DNA of 64,000 nt. Source: Belnapia mucosa (GTDB lineage: Bacteria > Pseudomonadota > Alphaproteobacteria > Acetobacterales > Acetobacteraceae). Every line of letters starts with the position of its first letter. The stretch's first letter is position 1. The translations under genes were made by a program, and so were the position numbers. The notes below the pieces were generated by a model, which worked only from the letters and a program-made list of their open reading frames with translations, was not told where the DNA came from and made no database searches. Location: NCBI RefSeq assembly GCF_016775475.1, contig NZ_JAEUXJ010000008.1, forward strand, positions 124,001-188,000, given 5' to 3'. Shown piece by piece: positions 1-8,061 of this stretch.

Positions 1-170
1 AGCGTCTCCCCGCCCAATTCACGGATGACGCGGGAGACGTTCACCCCGCCCCCGCCCGGATCCTGCCGCTCGTTGAAGGTCCGCACCTTGCGCACGGGCT
101 GCACCGCCTTGGCCTCGCTCGCCAGGTCGATCGTCGGGTTCAGCGTCAGCGTGGCGATCAGCGGGGGCAT
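1..170 (-). CDS. PfkB-family sugar kinase, N-terminal part (cut by window edge)
   Basis: Only the first 56 or so residues are present; the gene continues past the left edge. The reverse-strand translation opens with MPPLIATLTLNPTIDLAS and reaches a glycine-rich GGGGVNVSRVIRELGG segment. That is the N-terminal substrate-binding pattern of PfkB/1-phosphofructokinase-type kinases, which phosphorylate hexose phosphates in the cytoplasm. The start at 170 has a TGGAG ribosome-binding site 8 bases upstream; an ATG at 191 lies in the same frame but has none. The gene lies 135 bp downstream of the cytochrome c gene on the same strand and may share its FixK-type promoter. The exact substrate cannot be told from this fragment. 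Confidence 0.75.
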   Translation of the reverse strand, partial: MPPLIATLTLNPTIDLASEAKAVQPVRKVRTFNERQDPGGGGVNVSRVIRELGGET

Positions 171-305
171 GGCGGCGCACTCCAGGGCCATGGGCCGGCG
201 GGAAGCAGGTGGCCGGACCTTATCGCACCGGGACGCGCCGCATGGCGATGGGCAGGTCTCGCCGCACCGGCATGTGCCGCGGCGAGGCCTGCATCCAGCG
301 GAATG

Positions 306-650
306 CTAGCGGCGGACTGGCTCCTGCGATCCCTTCAGACTCAGGATATAGGCGACCAGGCTGTCCTGCTCCTCGCGGCTCAGATGATAGTCCGGCATCA
401 AGTTATGGGGAGTTTGCAGGAAGGCGTGGAGCGAGAGCGCGGTGGTGGAGGGCATGCGCGCGATGCTGCGGAAGGAGGGCGCCGCATCGGCTGCGCGGCC
501 CTGAGTCCCGGCGCCGGTCAGGTGGCAGTTGTTGCACCAGATCGCGGCCAGGCGCCGCCCCTCCTCCAGCTTGTCAGGATCGTCCTGCGCCCATCCGGGC
601 TGCAGCGCCGCCAGCATGAGGCCGAGCGAGAGGAACAGCGTCCGAAGCAT
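306..650 (-). CDS. Periplasmic mono-heme cytochrome c
   Basis: A 114-residue class I cytochrome c. Residues 1-21 form a signal peptide ending in PGWAQ. The heme motif CNNCH lies at residues 39-43, and a methionine in NLMPDYHLS (about residue 84) is the likely sixth ligand. The protein should be exported, receive covalent heme, and carry electrons in the periplasm; its partners are not evident. An FNR/FixK-like palindrome is centred 64 bp before the start codon, which fits a class II activated promoter with a leader of about 23 nt. Expression under low oxygen is therefore likely (inference). Confidence 0.9.
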   Translation of the reverse strand: MLRTLFLSLGLMLAALQPGWAQDDPDKLEEGRRLAAIWCNNCHLTGAGTQGRAADAAPSFRSIARMPSTTALSLHAFLQTPHNLMPDYHLSREEQDSLVAYILSLKGSQEPVRR

Positions 651-707
651 GCCTGGTCCTTCCTATTCGCATTGCGTGAACCTTGCGCCAGCCCCGCCTG
701 GCCGCCC

Positions 708-721
708 TTGATCCAGGTCAA
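708..721 (-). promoter_or_regulatory. FNR/FixK-type box before cytochrome c
   Basis: The sequence TTGATCCAGGTCAA matches the TTGAT-N4-ATCAA family consensus with one change. Its centre is 64 bp from the ATG at 650, so a start site 41.5 bp downstream would give a short leader. It is one of six such boxes in the first 12 kb, all upstream of the stress/redox genes around fixLJK. Confidence 0.75.
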
Positions 722-941
722 AGGCGGGCTTCGGCGTGACCCGCCGGACTCGCACCACTGGGAACGCGGCAAGCCTTGTCCTGATGTCACCGATCGAGGC
801 AAATCTCCCTGACCTGCTGAGGCAACTTTGAAAGGCCTCTCGAAAGCTTCGGCTGACAGGCCGGGTGTCGGGAGGAGCTGACATCATGGGATTGATCAGC
901 TTGCGCGGCCGCGATCCTCGCCTGGATGGCCTCCCGGTGCG

Positions 942-3900
942 ATGCCGTTCCTGAAGCGGCTATCGCCCGTGGTGCCGGATGGTGCGGGCTCGGATCGCAA
1001 CGCTCCTCCATCGCAGGCCTGGACCTTCGCCGCCCTCCTGACGGCGGCCATCATGGTGCCGGCCAGCATCCTGGCCTTCGGCGCCTGGATGGCCTGGGGG
1101 CAGGTCTGGGATCAGGCCCGCGCCGAGCTGACCGCCACAGCCGGCGCGGCCGCGGAATATGCGGCCCGGGTGCTGGATGGCCACGCCCTGCTGGCCGACC
1201 GTGTGGACGAGCTGCTGCGCGGCCTGTCCGACGACCAGATCCGGGAACGGGAGCCGGACCTGCACCAGGCCTTGCAGCAGCTCGCCGCCTCGCGTCCCAT
1301 CATCCATGCCCTCGACGCGCTCGATGCGCAGGGAAGGCTGCTGGTGGCCAGCAACCTGTTCCCGGTTCCTGCGGATACGCGCTTCGACGACCGCGATGTC
1401 GTCCGCCAATTGCGGGATTCGGCGGCGCCGGCGGCCCTGGTCAGCAGACTCTACCGCGACCGTGCGGCGGGGGAGCTCTTCTTCGCCCTGGCCGAGCGCC
1501 GCGGCGCGGCGGCGCTGGGCAGGACGCCCCTGCCCGCGGATGGCGCGGGCTTCCAGGGGGTGGCGCTCGTCTCGCTTCGGCCCCGGGACCTGTCGCAGGG
1601 ATTGCAGCGCCTGGCCGATACGACCGACCAGACCATCGCGCTGATCCGCACCGATGGGGAGTTGCTTGCCCGCAGCTCGGGCTTCGAGGACCTGCCTCCG
1701 CCCATCCCGCCGGACGGCCCGCTTCGGCGCATCATGGCCAGCCCGGCCGGATATGGCCTTGCCGAGGCCCGCACCGGCCTTGATGACCGCGAAGGGCTCA
1801 TCGCCGTCCAGCGGGTGGCCGGATGGCCGATCGCCGCGGCGGTCACGCAGACGAGGGACGCCATCATCGCCCGCTGGCGGCGGGTGCTGCTCTGGGAGGC
1901 CAGCTTCGGCATTCCGGCGGTGCTCGCCCTGCTGGGGCTGGTCGTGCTGACGCTGCGCCGCACGCGGCAGGTTGCGGAAGCGCGCATGGCGCTCCGCCTG
2001 CAGGGGGAGCGCCGCGCGGCCGCCGAAGCGATGCGCGAAACGCTCGGCACGCTGGACCTCGGCGCCTTCATGGCGCGAAACCTGGACGGCACGATCCGGT
2101 ACTGGTCGGCGGGATGCGAACGGCTCTTCGGCTGGACCGCGGAGGAGGCGGTCGGACACGTGTCGCATCGGCTGCTGCGCACGGTCTATCCGGTGCCCCT
2201 CCCGGAGATCGAGACCGCCCTCGAGACGGGCGGCGAATGGACGGGCGAGATCCGGCAGCGCATCCGCTCCGGCGAGGAGGTCGTCGTCGCCAGCCGGAAG
2301 GCCCTGCGCCGCGACGCCGACGGCCAGCCTATCAGCATCGTCGAGTCCATGGTGGATGTCACGCCGCTCTGGCGCATCCGGGCCGAGCTGCTGGACCGCT
2401 CGACCCGGCTGCAGCTCCTGTCCGAGGCGGCAGGCAATCTCCTGACCGCCGCGAACCCCAATGCCGTGCTGGTCGGCCTGTTCCGCTCCCTCTCGGAGAG
2501 GCTCGGAATCGATATCTCCTTCAACTACCGCATGGAGGGGGCTGCCGGTGACGAACTTCGGCTGGTGGATATGTTCGGCGTTCCGGACGGCATCAGGCCC
2601 GAGCTGGAATGGCTCCGGCTGGGCGAGGCGGTCTGCGGCGCGGCCGCACAGGCGCGCCAGCCCATTCATCGGACGGAGGTTCAGACTTCAGACGACCCGG
2701 CGCTGGATGTCCTTCGCAGGCTGGGCGTCCGGGCCTATGTGGCCTTTCCGCTCGTGGTCGGGGAACGGCTGATCGGCACCCTGTCCTTCGGCACGCGCCA
2801 GCGCGACGGCTTCTCGGAGGAGGATCTCGCCCTGCTCGGCACGATCGCCCAGTATGTGGCCGTGCTGCGGGAACGCCTCCGCGCCGAGGGTGCCTTGCGC
2901 GAGGCGGAGCAGCAGCTTCGCTCCATCCTCGAGACCGTCCCGGATGCCATGGTCGTCATCGACGAGCGGGGGATCATGATCTCCTTCAGCACCGCGGCGG
3001 AGCGCCTCTTCGGCTGGTCCGCGGCGGAGGCGATTGGCCGCAATGTCTCCATGCTCATGCCGCGCCCCGACCGCGACCGGCATGACGGCTACATCGCGCA
3101 TTACCTGGCAACCGGCGAGCGCCGCATCATCGGCATCGGGCGCGTGGTTACCGGCATGCGGCGCGATGGTTCGACCTTCCCCATGGAGCTCACCGTCGGC
3201 GAGGTCCGCTCCGCGGGCCGGCCCCTCTTCACCGGCTTCGTCCGCAACCTGACCGAGCAGCAGGAATCGGAGCGCCGCCTGCAGGAGCTGCAATCGGAGC
3301 TGCTGCATGTCTCGCGCGTCAGCGCCGCAGGAGAGATGGCCTCCGCCCTGGCGCATGAGCTGAACCAGCCGCTGACGGCCATCGCCAGCTCCACCGGCGC
3401 GGCCCTCAGGATGCTGCGGACCGCGACACGGGCGGCCAATGGCGGGCCGGCCCTGCCGGAGCGGGCCATCGAAGCCATGGAGCGGGCCGTCACGCAATCG
3501 CTGCGGGCCGGCCAGATCGTGCGGCGGCTGCGCGAATTCGTCGCCAAGGGCGAGGCGGACCGACAGCTCGAAAGGCTGCCGGGGCTGATCGACGAGGCGA
3601 GCGCCCTCGCCCTGGTCGGCGCGCGCCAGCGGGGCGTCCGCGTCACCTTCGACCTCGCCCCGGATCTGCCGCCCGTGCTGGTGGACCGGATCCAGATCCA
3701 GCAGGTCCTGCTCAACCTCATGCGCAATGCCATCGAGGCCATGACCGAGGAGGGAGAGCCGCAGGAGCGGCGCGAACTCGCCGTCACGGCTGCCGCCCGT
3801 GGGACCGATGAGGTAGGCCTGGCCGTCGCCGATACGGGACCGGGCCTCGCCCCGCAGGTCGCGGCCCGCCTGTTCGAGCCCTTCGTCTCGACCAAGCCGA

Positions 3901-4043
3901 ACGGCATGGGGGTCGGGCTCTCGATCTGCCGCTCGATCATCGAGGCGCATGGCGGGCGCCTCTGGGCCGAGCCGAATCCGGGAGGCGGCACGGTGTTCCG
4001 CCTCACCCTGCCGGCGGCGCCGCCGGACCAGGCGATGGTGTGA
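942..4043 (+). CDS. fixL: FixL-like oxygen-sensing histidine kinase with extra sensor domains
   Basis: A 1033-residue membrane kinase, about twice the length of classical FixL. A transmembrane segment at about 28-50 and another at about 313-335 enclose a periplasmic, cache-like domain of some 260 residues. A PAS domain (about 365-485), a GAF domain (490-645) and a second PAS (656-775) follow. The second PAS carries the FixL heme signature: His714 in RHDGYIAHY and, exactly 20 residues later, Arg734 in IIGIGR, matching the proximal His200 and distal Arg220 of the Bradyrhizobium protein. Then come the HisKA H-box (ALAHELNQPL, His805) and the HATPase domain (Asn929, DTGPG). The stop is 12 bp before fixJ, so the two are co-transcribed. 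The ribosome-binding site is weak. Heme binding is strongly supported; the ligand of the periplasmic domain is unknown. Confidence 0.92.
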   Translation: MPFLKRLSPVVPDGAGSDRNAPPSQAWTFAALLTAAIMVPASILAFGAWMAWGQVWDQARAELTATAGAAAEYAARVLDGHALLADRVDELLRGLSDDQIREREPDLHQALQQLAASRPIIHALDALDAQGRLLVASNLFPVPADTRFDDRDVVRQLRDSAAPAALVSRLYRDRAAGELFFALAERRGAAALGRTPLPADGAGFQGVALVSLRPRDLSQGLQRLADTTDQTIALIRTDGELLARSSGFEDLPPPIPPDGPLRRIMASPAGYGLAEARTGLDDREGLIAVQRVAGWPIAAAVTQTRDAIIARWRRVLLWEASFGIPAVLALLGLVVLTLRRTRQVAEARMALRLQGERRAAAEAMRETLGTLDLGAFMARNLDGTIRYWSAGCERLFGWTAEEAVGHVSHRLLRTVYPVPLPEIETALETGGEWTGEIRQRIRSGEEVVVASRKALRRDADGQPISIVESMVDVTPLWRIRAELLDRSTRLQLLSEAAGNLLTAANPNAVLVGLFRSLSERLGIDISFNYRMEGAAGDELRLVDMFGVPDGIRPELEWLRLGEAVCGAAAQARQPIHRTEVQTSDDPALDVLRRLGVRAYVAFPLVVGERLIGTLSFGTRQRDGFSEEDLALLGTIAQYVAVLRERLRAEGALREAEQQLRSILETVPDAMVVIDERGIMISFSTAAERLFGWSAAEAIGRNVSMLMPRPDRDRHDGYIAHYLATGERRIIGIGRVVTGMRRDGSTFPMELTVGEVRSAGRPLFTGFVRNLTEQQESERRLQELQSELLHVSRVSAAGEMASALAHELNQPLTAIASSTGAALRMLRTATRAANGGPALPERAIEAMERAVTQSLRAGQIVRRLREFVAKGEADRQLERLPGLIDEASALALVGARQRGVRVTFDLAPDLPPVLVDRIQIQQVLLNLMRNAIEAMTEEGEPQERRELAVTAAARGTDEVGLAVADTGPGLAPQVAARLFEPFVSTKPNGMGVGLSICRSIIEAHGGRLWAEPNPGGGTVFRLTLPAAPPDQAMV

Positions 4044-4055
4044 GGAGCGCCTTCC

Positions 4056-4736
4056 ATGGCAACAGGGCCCGAAGCGACCCGCGCGGTGCATGTGATCGAC
4101 GACGACGAGGCCGTGTGCTGGTCCGTCGCCACCTTGCTGACCTCCTTCGGGCTGGCGGTGGAAACGCATGATTCGGCCGTTGCATTCCTCGCCGCCCTGC
4201 CCGGCCTGGCGGAGGAGCCGGGATGCGTGCTCACGGATGTCCGGATGCCGGAGATGGACGGGCTGGAATTGCTGCGCCGGCTGCGGGAGCAGGGCTTCCA
4301 GCGCCCCATCCTGGTCATGACGGCGCATGGCGACGTCTCCATGGCGGTGCGTGCCATGAAGGACGGGGCCTATGACTTCATCGAGAAGCCCTTCGAGGAA
4401 GAGGCGCTGTTCGGCATCGTCCGGGCCGCGCTGGCCCTGCCGGACCCCGATGAGGCGAAGGCAGCGGGTGCCGCATCGCAGGAGGCCAGCACAAGGCCCG
4501 AGGTCGCGCAGGCCGCCGCCGTGATCGCCACGCTGTCGCCGCGCGAGCGCGAGGTTCTCGACCTCGCCATGGAGGGCAAGCCGAGCAAGGTGATCGCCCA
4601 TGAACTCGGGATCAGCCCGCGCACGGTGGAGGTCCATCGCCTGCGGCTGCTGGCCCGCCTCGGCGTCGGGAGCCTGGCCGAGGCGGTGCGCCTCAGCGTG
4701 TTGGCGGATATGGCGGAGCCTCAGCACAAGCCATAG
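4056..4736 (+). CDS. fixJ: FixJ-family response regulator
   Basis: A 226-residue regulator with an N-terminal receiver and a C-terminal LuxR-type helix-turn-helix. The receiver has the acidic cluster IDDDE near the N-terminus, phosphoacceptor Asp61 in CVLTDVRMP, the MTAHG threonine and the EKPF lysine. The DNA-binding part has LSPREREVLDLAMEGKPSKVIAHELGIS (conserved pattern, given here only as family recognition: it is the FixJ/NarL helix set). It is partnered with FixL immediately upstream and should activate the nearby fixK when phosphorylated in low oxygen. A convergent terminator-like hairpin follows directly after the stop. Confidence 0.93.
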   Translation: MATGPEATRAVHVIDDDEAVCWSVATLLTSFGLAVETHDSAVAFLAALPGLAEEPGCVLTDVRMPEMDGLELLRRLREQGFQRPILVMTAHGDVSMAVRAMKDGAYDFIEKPFEEEALFGIVRAALALPDPDEAKAAGAASQEASTRPEVAQAAAVIATLSPREREVLDLAMEGKPSKVIAHELGISPRTVEVHRLRLLARLGVGSLAEAVRLSVLADMAEPQHKP

Positions 4737-4760
4737 GCCAAGTGGGCGGATGCCCTTGGC
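4737..4760. terminator. Hairpin between fixJ and the convergent receiver gene
   Basis: Starting one base after the fixJ stop, GCCAA and GGGC pair with GCCC and TTGGC around a GGAT loop, with a two-base bulge in the left arm. There is no T-run, so it may act as a bidirectional transcription barrier between convergent genes rather than as a classic intrinsic terminator. Confidence 0.5.
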
Positions 4761-4771
4761 GTATCGGAGGC

Positions 4772-5206
4772 TCAGGGCACTCCTTGCGCGGCATCCGGCA
4801 ATTGCAGCGCTGTTCTGACTTCCTGCAGGAGGGCATCCATGTGGAAGGGATCGGCGAAGACGGTATCGGCGGGCGTCTGGCCGGATTGGCGGGCCGCCGC
4901 CGGTCTGACCGCCGCATGCAGGATGATGGTCTTCAGGTTCAGATCCGCCTCGGACAATTGCCCCGCCAGCTGGAGGCCACTGACCTTTCCCGGCAGGCGC
5001 TCCTCCACCAGGACGCAGCGGCGGGTGGTCGGCGCCCTGCGGAATGCAGGCAATTGGGCGAGAAGTTCACCAGCCGAGGCGAAGGAGCGGGTCCCGATCG
5101 CCTCCGCCTCCAGCAGCAGGACCAGGGAGCGGCGCACGGCGGCATCCGGGCTGACGATGAAGGCCAGGACAGGATGGCCTGGCATGGCATCCGCCGTCCC
5201 GTCCAT
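4772..5206 (-). CDS. Stand-alone degenerate receiver domain, candidate FixT-like modulator
   Basis: About 144 residues that align along their whole length with a response-regulator receiver, with no output domain. The key residues are gone. The acidic pair is Ser19-Pro20 (VLAFIVSPDAAVRRS). The phosphoacceptor is Glu68 (CVLVEERLPG against CVLTDVRMP in the adjacent FixJ). The Thr/Ser switch is His97 and the conserved Lys is Asp119 (FADPF). It should not be phosphorylated; Glu may mimic a phosphorylated Asp. In other alphaproteobacteria FixT, a small receiver-type protein, inhibits FixL, and the position next to fixLJK suggests the same role here (inference). The start is uncertain: ATG 5206 or 5185, and the frame stays open to 5389. 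Confidence 0.65.
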   Translation of the reverse strand: MDGTADAMPGHPVLAFIVSPDAAVRRSLVLLLEAEAIGTRSFASAGELLAQLPAFRRAPTTRRCVLVEERLPGKVSGLQLAGQLSEADLNLKTIILHAAVRPAAARQSGQTPADTVFADPFHMDALLQEVRTALQLPDAAQGVP

Positions 5207-5398
5207 GGCCCCGGATGGGCAGCCAGCGGAGAATACCTCGTCCGGGCACACGGCCTGAAGCGTCCTTTCCAACCTGCGTGACCGGGCCGCCTGTTCCCGC
5301 CCGAATGCTCGGCACGGAGGCACATGGCACCGGTCGCTCCCGGTCCCGACCATCCTGCGACTATGACGCCCGCCATGTTGCGCGGCCATTGCGGAGTT

Positions 5399-5466
5399 CT
5401 ACGTAGCCCTGCCCGTGGTCTTGCCTGCGCCGGCGCATGGGGCCCGGCGATCGCCGGCTTACGTAG
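5399..5466. promoter_or_regulatory. Paired TACGTAG motifs, candidate FixJ sites upstream of fixK
   Basis: CTACGTAG (5399-5406) and TTACGTAG (5459-5466) repeat the core TACGTAG exactly 60 bp apart, in the gap between the receiver-like gene and fixK. FixJ sites selected in Sinorhizobium resemble GTAMGTAG (from memory), so each copy differs at one position. A perfect 12-bp palindrome CCGAATATTCGG follows at 5487-5498. This 346-bp gap otherwise holds no gene. Confidence 0.5.
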
Positions 5467-5553
5467 AATTCCGTATAGGATATTTCCCGAATATTCGGCG
5501 CCCTGGATGGCGGGCTAACCAGCATCCACCAACTCAGCAGGTGGAAGACCCCG

Positions 5554-6258
5554 ATGCAGGTCGCCAGCACCCTCCGCAGCGCCACGCCTCTCCCGGCTTT
5601 TCCGTTCCCCATGCTCGGCCTGCGGGGTGCCGGCACGGGCCGTGCGCCGCAACCGCTTTCGGGACGCGTCATGCGGTTCCAGCGCGGGAGCGAGATCTAT
5701 GCCGAGGGCAAGGCCGCCGACCAGCTCTACAAGGTCGTCTCGGGCACCGTCCGCACCTGCCGCCTGCTGCCGGATGGCCGGCGCCTCGTCGCCCAATTCG
5801 CCCTGGCCGGTGAGCTCTTCGGCCTCGACGGCGTCAGCCACCACCGCTTCTTCGCCGAGGCCGTCACCGATGTGGTGCTGATCGCCTTCCCGCGCGGGGA
5901 GATCAACGACTGGGTGGATCGCGACTCCACCGTCGCGCAGTCCTGGCAGGCCTATACGCTCGAGAAGCTGGCGGCGGCGCAGGACCGCTTCATCCTGCTC
6001 GGGCGCCGGACCGCCAGCGAACGCGTCGCCGCCTTCCTGCTCGACCTCGTCAAGCGCGGCCAGGGCCCCGACGACATCGTCGAACTGCCGATGTCGCGCT
6101 ACGACATCGCCGACTATCTCGGCCTGACCGCGGAGACGATCAGCCGCACGCTCACCGCCCTCCGCAAGAACCGCATCATCGCCGACCAGGGCTGCCACAA
6201 GCTGCGCATCCTCGACCGCGATGCCCTTGAGGAGCAGGCCGACGAGGATATCCTCTAG
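5554..6258 (+). CDS. fixK: FixK/FNR-family transcription regulator
   Basis: A 234-residue Crp/Fnr protein. A cyclic-nucleotide-binding-like beta roll (about residues 38-150) and a long dimer helix are followed by a helix-turn-helix at about 184-206 (YDIADYLGLTAETISRTLT). The recognition helix has the E-x-x-S-R pattern of FNR, which reads TTGAT half-sites. There is no N-terminal cysteine cluster, so unlike FNR it should not sense oxygen through an iron-sulfur centre. It is FixK-like and relies on FixLJ for oxygen input. The six boxes with that half-site nearby are its likely targets. The start at 5554 has only a weak ribosome-binding site. Confidence 0.9.
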   Translation: MQVASTLRSATPLPAFPFPMLGLRGAGTGRAPQPLSGRVMRFQRGSEIYAEGKAADQLYKVVSGTVRTCRLLPDGRRLVAQFALAGELFGLDGVSHHRFFAEAVTDVVLIAFPRGEINDWVDRDSTVAQSWQAYTLEKLAAAQDRFILLGRRTASERVAAFLLDLVKRGQGPDDIVELPMSRYDIADYLGLTAETISRTLTALRKNRIIADQGCHKLRILDRDALEEQADEDIL

Positions 6259-6276
6259 CCTCGCCTCGGCGGCCGC

Positions 6277-6290
6277 TTGATCCGGATCAG
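6277..6290 (+). promoter_or_regulatory. FNR/FixK-type box before the UspA gene
   Basis: TTGATCCGGATCAG fits the TTGAT-N4-ATCAA consensus except for the last base. Its centre is 75.5 bp before the ATG at 6359, the same distance as the box in front of the HAD-ATPase gene. Confidence 0.75.
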
Positions 6291-6358
6291 CGTCGCCTCC
6301 ATCCGACTGCGCCACTCTCTGGCAGGAGATGCCGGGATCCAGTCGGGAGGAAGGAGGG

Positions 6359-7099
6359 ATGTGGAGCTACAAGATGCTCCTGGTGCAGGCCGGATGGGAT
6401 GCTTCATCCGATGCCCGCCTTTTCCTCGCGGCCGACCTGGCCGACCGCTTCGAGGCGACGCTGATCGGCCTCGTCGCCGACCCGCTGGCATCGGCCAACG
6501 ACCTGCGATCAGCCGAGAGGCGTTTTCACGCGATCACCAGCAGGGCCGCGAGGCACCGCGAGTGGCGGGCCTTCGTGGCACCTCTCGTCACGGCGCTCGC
6601 GCGCGAGGCAGGGTCCGCTGATCTCCTCATCCTCGGCCCTGTCCTGGACGGGCAGTCCGGGGCATCAGAGAGCCTTGCCGGACAGGTTGGATGCCCGATC
6701 CTCCTGGTGCCGGACCGGGCGCGTGTGCTGGATGCCTCGCATATCCTCGTCGCCTGGAGCGATACCCCGCAGGCCCGGCGCGCCGTCACCGCGGCCCTGC
6801 CGCTCCTGCGACTGGCCGAGCGGGTGCGGATCCTGCCCCTCCGCAATGCCTCGCCAGGGGATAGCGGCACGGGCGGAGAGCTGTCCGATGCGGTTGCCGA
6901 CCTGTCGCGTCAAGGCGTGCGCGCTGAAGCGACCTGGCATGAGCCGGTGGAAGGCTGCGCATCCAACCAGGTCACCCTCGCCGCGCAGGAATTGGGCGCC
7001 GACCTGATCGTCTCCGGCGCCGGCGAGAGGCTCTGTCCCTTCGGGATCGATGGCAGCGGGGCCGGCCAGCCGCATCCATGCTGGCTGATCAGCGGCTGA
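6359..7099 (+). CDS. Tandem universal stress protein (UspA family)
   Basis: A 246-residue protein with two UspA-like halves. The first begins YKMLLVQAGWDASSDARLFLAADLADRF and ends GCPILLVPDR; the second begins ASHILVAWSDTPQARRAV and includes GADLIVSGAGERL. Usp proteins bind nucleotides or small ligands and aid survival in stress or hypoxia. The second half ends early, without the usual GGVTRHLL-like tail, and is probably partly degenerate. The start at 6359 is chosen for the GGGAGG ribosome-binding site; an in-frame ATG at 6329 has none. A FixK-type box precedes it. The gene is convergent with the CBS-BON gene. Confidence 0.85.
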   Translation: MWSYKMLLVQAGWDASSDARLFLAADLADRFEATLIGLVADPLASANDLRSAERRFHAITSRAARHREWRAFVAPLVTALAREAGSADLLILGPVLDGQSGASESLAGQVGCPILLVPDRARVLDASHILVAWSDTPQARRAVTAALPLLRLAERVRILPLRNASPGDSGTGGELSDAVADLSRQGVRAEATWHEPVEGCASNQVTLAAQELGADLIVSGAGERLCPFGIDGSGAGQPHPCWLISG

Positions 7100-7158
7100 G
7101 CCCGGGCCCTCGGCGGCCTGGCGCCTGCACCGGACCTGCCCGGCGGCAATGCCAGGGG

Positions 7159-7872
7159 CTACAGCCCCGGCATCACCACGCCGGAAGTGACGCTCATCTC
7201 GTCGATCACCCTTTTCACGCCCTCGATGCGCTGGGCCAGCATGCACATGCCGCGCCGGATCTCCTCCGAACGGACGATCCCATGGAGCCGCACGACGCCA
7301 TCCGTCACATCCGCGAAGACGAAGGCGCCATTGGACCAGGGCTGCCGCCCGCGCTCATCCTCGATCGCGCGCAGGATCTGCTCATCCTCCGTCCCGGCCT
7401 CGGCCTTGATCGATGGCGGCGGGTCCAGCACCGCATGCAGCAGATCCGTCCGGGATACGAGGCCGACCAGCTTGCCCTGCCGCAGGACGGGAACCCGCTT
7501 GATCCCCTTCTCCTCCAGCAGATGCGCGATATGGGCGGCGCTCGTCTCCTCCTCCACGGTGATGACCCCCGTGGTCATGATGTCGCCTGCCGTGCGGCCA
7601 TGCGTGCGGGCATAGCGCGCGGCCTGCCGGTTCTGGCTCGACAGGATCTGCGCCAGCAACCCCTTCTTCGGATCCTCCGCACTCGCCAGCCGCCGCAGCA
7701 GGTCGGCCTCGGTCACGATCCCCAGCACCTGGCCGGTCTCGCTCACGACCGGCACGGCGGAGATGCCGCGCTGGGTCAGCATCTGCGCCAGGATATTCAC
7801 CGGCATGCCGGGGGGCACGGTGAGCACGCCCCGCGTCATCAGGTCCTTGGCAAGCAGGGGTCGGGTCTGCAT
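7159..7872 (-). CDS. CBS-CBS-BON domain protein
   Basis: A 237-residue cytoplasmic protein. Two CBS domains come first (about 8-65, LLAKDLMTRGVLTVPPG; and 95-150, AGDIMTTGVITVEEE), followed by a BON domain (about 165-232, ending RIEGVKRVIDEM). CBS pairs bind adenine nucleotides and act as energy sensors, while BON domains bind phospholipid or mediate contacts. The combination is common near stress regulators, but its partner is unknown. The start at 7872 has a GGGAGG ribosome-binding site. A FixK-type box is centred 68.5 bp upstream, in a divergent promoter region shared with the alcohol dehydrogenase. Confidence 0.88.
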   Translation of the reverse strand: MQTRPLLAKDLMTRGVLTVPPGMPVNILAQMLTQRGISAVPVVSETGQVLGIVTEADLLRRLASAEDPKKGLLAQILSSQNRQAARYARTHGRTAGDIMTTGVITVEEETSAAHIAHLLEEKGIKRVPVLRQGKLVGLVSRTDLLHAVLDPPPSIKAEAGTEDEQILRAIEDERGRQPWSNGAFVFADVTDGVVRLHGIVRSEEIRRGMCMLAQRIEGVKRVIDEMSVTSGVVMPGL

Positions 7873-7933
7873 GGCATCCTCCCTGGGATTGGCTTTCCCC
7901 GACTGCAGGATGCTGGCAGGCGGCAGGGACACC

Positions 7934-7947
7934 ATGATCCAGATCAA
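7934..7947 (-). promoter_or_regulatory. FNR/FixK-type box before the CBS-BON gene
   Basis: ATGATCCAGATCAA differs from TTGAT-N4-ATCAA only at its first base. Its centre is 68.5 bp from the ATG at 7872. It lies 32 bp, centre to centre, from the box facing the divergent alcohol dehydrogenase gene, about three helical turns, so both dimers could sit on the same face. Confidence 0.72.
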
Positions 7948-7965
7948 GCCGGCCGCCGGTGCGGA

Positions 7966-7979
7966 TTGACCCAGGTCAA
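7966..7979 (+). promoter_or_regulatory. FNR/FixK-type box before the alcohol dehydrogenase gene
   Basis: TTGACCCAGGTCAA is a palindrome with perfect TTGAC/GTCAA half-sites. Its centre is 89.5 bp before the ATG at 8062. A TAGGGA at 8002-8007 sits where a -10 element would be if the box is centred at -41.5. Confidence 0.75.
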
Positions 7980-8061
7980 GGCTGCTTCGTCGCGCGGCTG
8001 GTAGGGATGCGGAGGCTCGCTCGAACCACCCCTTGTGGCGGGCGCAGGGCAGGAGGCATCC

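Noticed and set aside
889..902. TTGATCAGCTT-like half-site before fixL
   Set aside because: Only one half matches; there is no second half-site at the right spacing, so not counted as a FixK box.
960..4727. Long minus-strand open frames opposite fixL and fixJ
   Set aside because: They are shadows of strongly biased GC-rich genes; their translations are rich in Arg, Gly, His and Gln and match nothing.
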